From: JAGVWT01 sp964538405
GTDB lineage: Archaea > Nanobdellota > Nanobdellia > Pacearchaeales > GW2011-AR1
Assembly (NCBI GenBank): GCA_964538405.1
Contig: CAZIET010000031.1
Span: forward strand, 1 to 7,324
DNA: 7,324 nt
Direction: 5' to 3'
Positions 5,907 through 7,324 of the stretch are shown here, piece by piece. Numbering within the stretch: the first letter of the stretch is position 1; the number at the start of each line of letters is the position of its first letter. Position numbers and translations under genes: made by a program. The notes beneath the pieces are model-generated. The model saw nothing but the letters and a program-made list of their open reading frames with translations. It did no database searches and was not told the origin of the DNA.

Positions 5907-5915
5907 TTTATAAAT
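5907..5915 (+). promoter_or_regulatory. TATA box of the AI-2E-family gene (leaderless)
   Basis: TTTATAAAT, centred about 25-26 bases before the ATG at 5936. A transcript would begin at the start codon. GGAG touches the ATG directly and is too close to act as a Shine-Dalgarno. It lies about 20 bases from the opposing TATA box, making a compact divergent promoter. Confidence 0.62.
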
Positions 5916-5935
5916 TTTAAACCATATTTCTGGAG

Positions 5936-6943
5936 ATGAATGCTGAAGATTTCAAAAAGATTACTTTGATGGTTATTTTGGCGGCTTTAGTTTTAATTTC
6001 TTTCTTGGTTTTGAAGCCGATTATACTTTCGATTATGGTTGGGATAATTCTTGCAGTTGTTTTCTCCAGCACTTACGATAAAGTTAATAGCTACGTGAAA
6101 ATCGGAAGCATTTCTGCAGGAATAATTTGCTTCTTGCTAATTTTAATTATAATTTTGCCGTTATGGTTTCTGACTCCTTTGTTCCTGACGCAGGCATTTG
6201 AAATCTATCAGGTGTCGCAACAGATGGATTTTATTACTCCGCTAAAAAACTTATTCCCTTCGTTTTTTGCATCCGAACAATTCTCTGCAGAATTTGGTTC
6301 AGTCATTCACTCTTTCATCACAAAGGCAACAAACTCATTGGTAAATTCGTTTGCAGACATAATCAGTAATTTTCCAATTATAGCATTGCATCTATTGGTG
6401 ATTTTCTTCACATTTTTCTTTGTGTTAAGGGATAAGGAGCAAATAATAGATTACATAAAAACAGTTTTGCCTTTCTCAAAAGAGGTTGAACAGAAATTAT
6501 TCAAGTCTTCAAAGGACATAACTATTTCAATACTTTACGGGCAGGTTTTGATTGGAATCGTGCAGGGATTGATTGCAGGTATTGGTTTCTTCATATTTGG
6601 GGTAAATAATGCATTGCTTCTTACATTGTTTGCATGTATTATGGGAATCTTGCCAATTCTAGGAACTGCGGTTGTTTGGGGTCCAGTAGTTGTTTATTTG
6701 TTCATAGCAGGAAACACCGTTCCCGCAGTTGGAGTTTTGGTGTTTGGAATAATCTCCAGCGTCATAGACAATATTTTAAGGCCTATTTTTGTATCTAGAA
6801 TGACTCAGATGCATCCGTTGATATTCCTTATAGGAATGGTTGGAGGATTTTTCTTTTTCGGAATTGTGGGGCTCATACTCGGTCCATTGATTCTTGCATA
6901 TCTTTTCATTATACTTGAAGTATACAGAATTAAAAACACCTAA
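5936..6943 (+). CDS. AI-2E family transporter (membrane permease)
   Basis: A polytopic membrane protein of 335 residues, the normal length of the AI-2E transporter (TqsA/YdiK-like, formerly UPF0118) family. Members have been linked to export of autoinducer-2 or to sodium/proton antiport; the real substrate in archaea is not known. Hydrophobic segments run at about 11-26, 28-45, 57-80, 147-164, 195-222, 226-257, 262-278 and 296-326, with a long extracytoplasmic-type stretch at 85-145. The family hallmark is intact: GILPILGTAVVWGP (237-250), DNILRPIFVSRMTQMHPL (278-295), and the Gly/Phe-rich end FFFFGIVGLILGPLILAYLF. It is divergent from the 232-aa gene and 24 bases before the AMP phosphorylase, probably in one transcript with the latter. 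Confidence 0.92.
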   Translation: MNAEDFKKITLMVILAALVLISFLVLKPIILSIMVGIILAVVFSSTYDKVNSYVKIGSISAGIICFLLILIIILPLWFLTPLFLTQAFEIYQVSQQMDFITPLKNLFPSFFASEQFSAEFGSVIHSFITKATNSLVNSFADIISNFPIIALHLLVIFFTFFFVLRDKEQIIDYIKTVLPFSKEVEQKLFKSSKDITISILYGQVLIGIVQGLIAGIGFFIFGVNNALLLTLFACIMGILPILGTAVVWGPVVVYLFIAGNTVPAVGVLVFGIISSVIDNILRPIFVSRMTQMHPLIFLIGMVGGFFFFGIVGLILGPLILAYLFIILEVYRIKNT

Positions 6944-6967
6944 ATCTTAGTTATTAAAAGAGGGAAG

Positions 6968-7324
6968 ATGGAATTAAAAGCAAAATTTTCTAAATGGGGC
7001 GCAGGAATGCCCGTATCAATTCTTAACAGAGATACTGCTACAACTTTGGGAATAAACATAGAAGAGACAATTGTAATAAGCACTATTTCAAGGCATAGTA
7101 AAAAGATTTCTTCCACAGTCCATATTGTTGATGGGAATTTGGTAAGGAAAAACGAAATTTATGTTTCATCAGAGATAAGAAAAAAGTTGCATTTGAGAAA
7201 AGGTGAGAGAATTGATGTTTCAATCGCTCCCGAAAGCAAGAGTCTGGTCTTTATCAAGAAAAAATTGAACAACAAAAAACTTTCCAGCGAGGAAATAGAT
7301 CAGGTAATAAAGGACATTGTAAAT
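6968..7324 (+). CDS. deoA: AMP phosphorylase, N-terminal part (cut by window edge)
   Basis: 119 codons, open at the right edge. The family (archaeal thymidine-phosphorylase-like, EC 2.4.2.57) splits AMP, and other NMPs, with phosphate into a base and ribose 1,5-bisphosphate. This feeds the pathway to type III RuBisCO. Visible here is the extra N-terminal domain of the archaeal enzyme (about 1-90, with MELKAKF, GMPVSILNRDTATTLGI and a second strand repeat NEIYVSSEIRKKLHLRKGE). The linker IKKKLNNKKLSSEEIDQVIK (96-115) then opens the conserved phosphorylase alpha domain. The catalytic and phosphate-binding residues lie beyond the window. GAGGG sits three bases before the ATG, closer than usual. 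Gene 5' of it: the AI-2E transporter, 24 bases away. Confidence 0.85.
   Translation, partial: MELKAKFSKWGAGMPVSILNRDTATTLGINIEETIVISTISRHSKKISSTVHIVDGNLVRKNEIYVSSEIRKKLHLRKGERIDVSIAPESKSLVFIKKKLNNKKLSSEEIDQVIKDIVN

Overview
The window looks like part of an archaeal contig, most likely from a small-genome DPANN lineage (Woesearchaeota/Pacearchaeota-like). The ribosomal proteins uL3, uL4, uL23 and uL2 are of the archaeal/eukaryotic type, genes overlap or abut by a few bases, promoters are TATA boxes placed for leaderless transcripts, and the last gene begins like the archaeal AMP phosphorylase. The lineage is inferred from these features; no search was run.

Minus strand, 4300 down to 1: a compact ribosomal-protein operon, uL3 - ORF102 - uL4 - DEDDh exonuclease - uL23 - ORF114 - uL2 - methyltransferase fragment. 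The universal order L3-L4-L23-L2 is kept, but a non-ribosomal ORF sits in every gap, and a methyltransferase takes the place where S19 is normally found. All seven junctions range from a 4-base overlap (ATGA) to a 1-base gap, so the extra ORFs are probably real co-translated genes. A TATA-like box at about 4360 probably drives the operon.

At the left edge (about 1-114) the methyltransferase reading frame runs, without a stop, into the NVGIG-type repeat found in phage tail-fibre and large surface proteins. Base composition changes at the same place. This is most simply a chimeric contig end and should not be read as a natural fusion.

Middle, 4392-5166 (minus): an AT-rich accessory patch. It holds a 215-aa protein with a HEPN-like R-x4-H motif and, overlapping its start, the last 46 codons of a DDE-type transposase. 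This looks like the scar of a mobile element. Next, 5160-5858 (minus) encodes a 232-aa protein of unknown function.

Right, 5936-7324 (plus): a divergent pair made of an AI-2E-family membrane protein and the N-terminal 119 residues of an AMP phosphorylase cut by the window edge. The short divergent region 5859-5935 carries two TATA boxes, each about 26 bases from a start codon.

There are no rRNA or tRNA genes, CRISPR arrays or long repeats that I can see, and no gene-free stretch over 300 bases.
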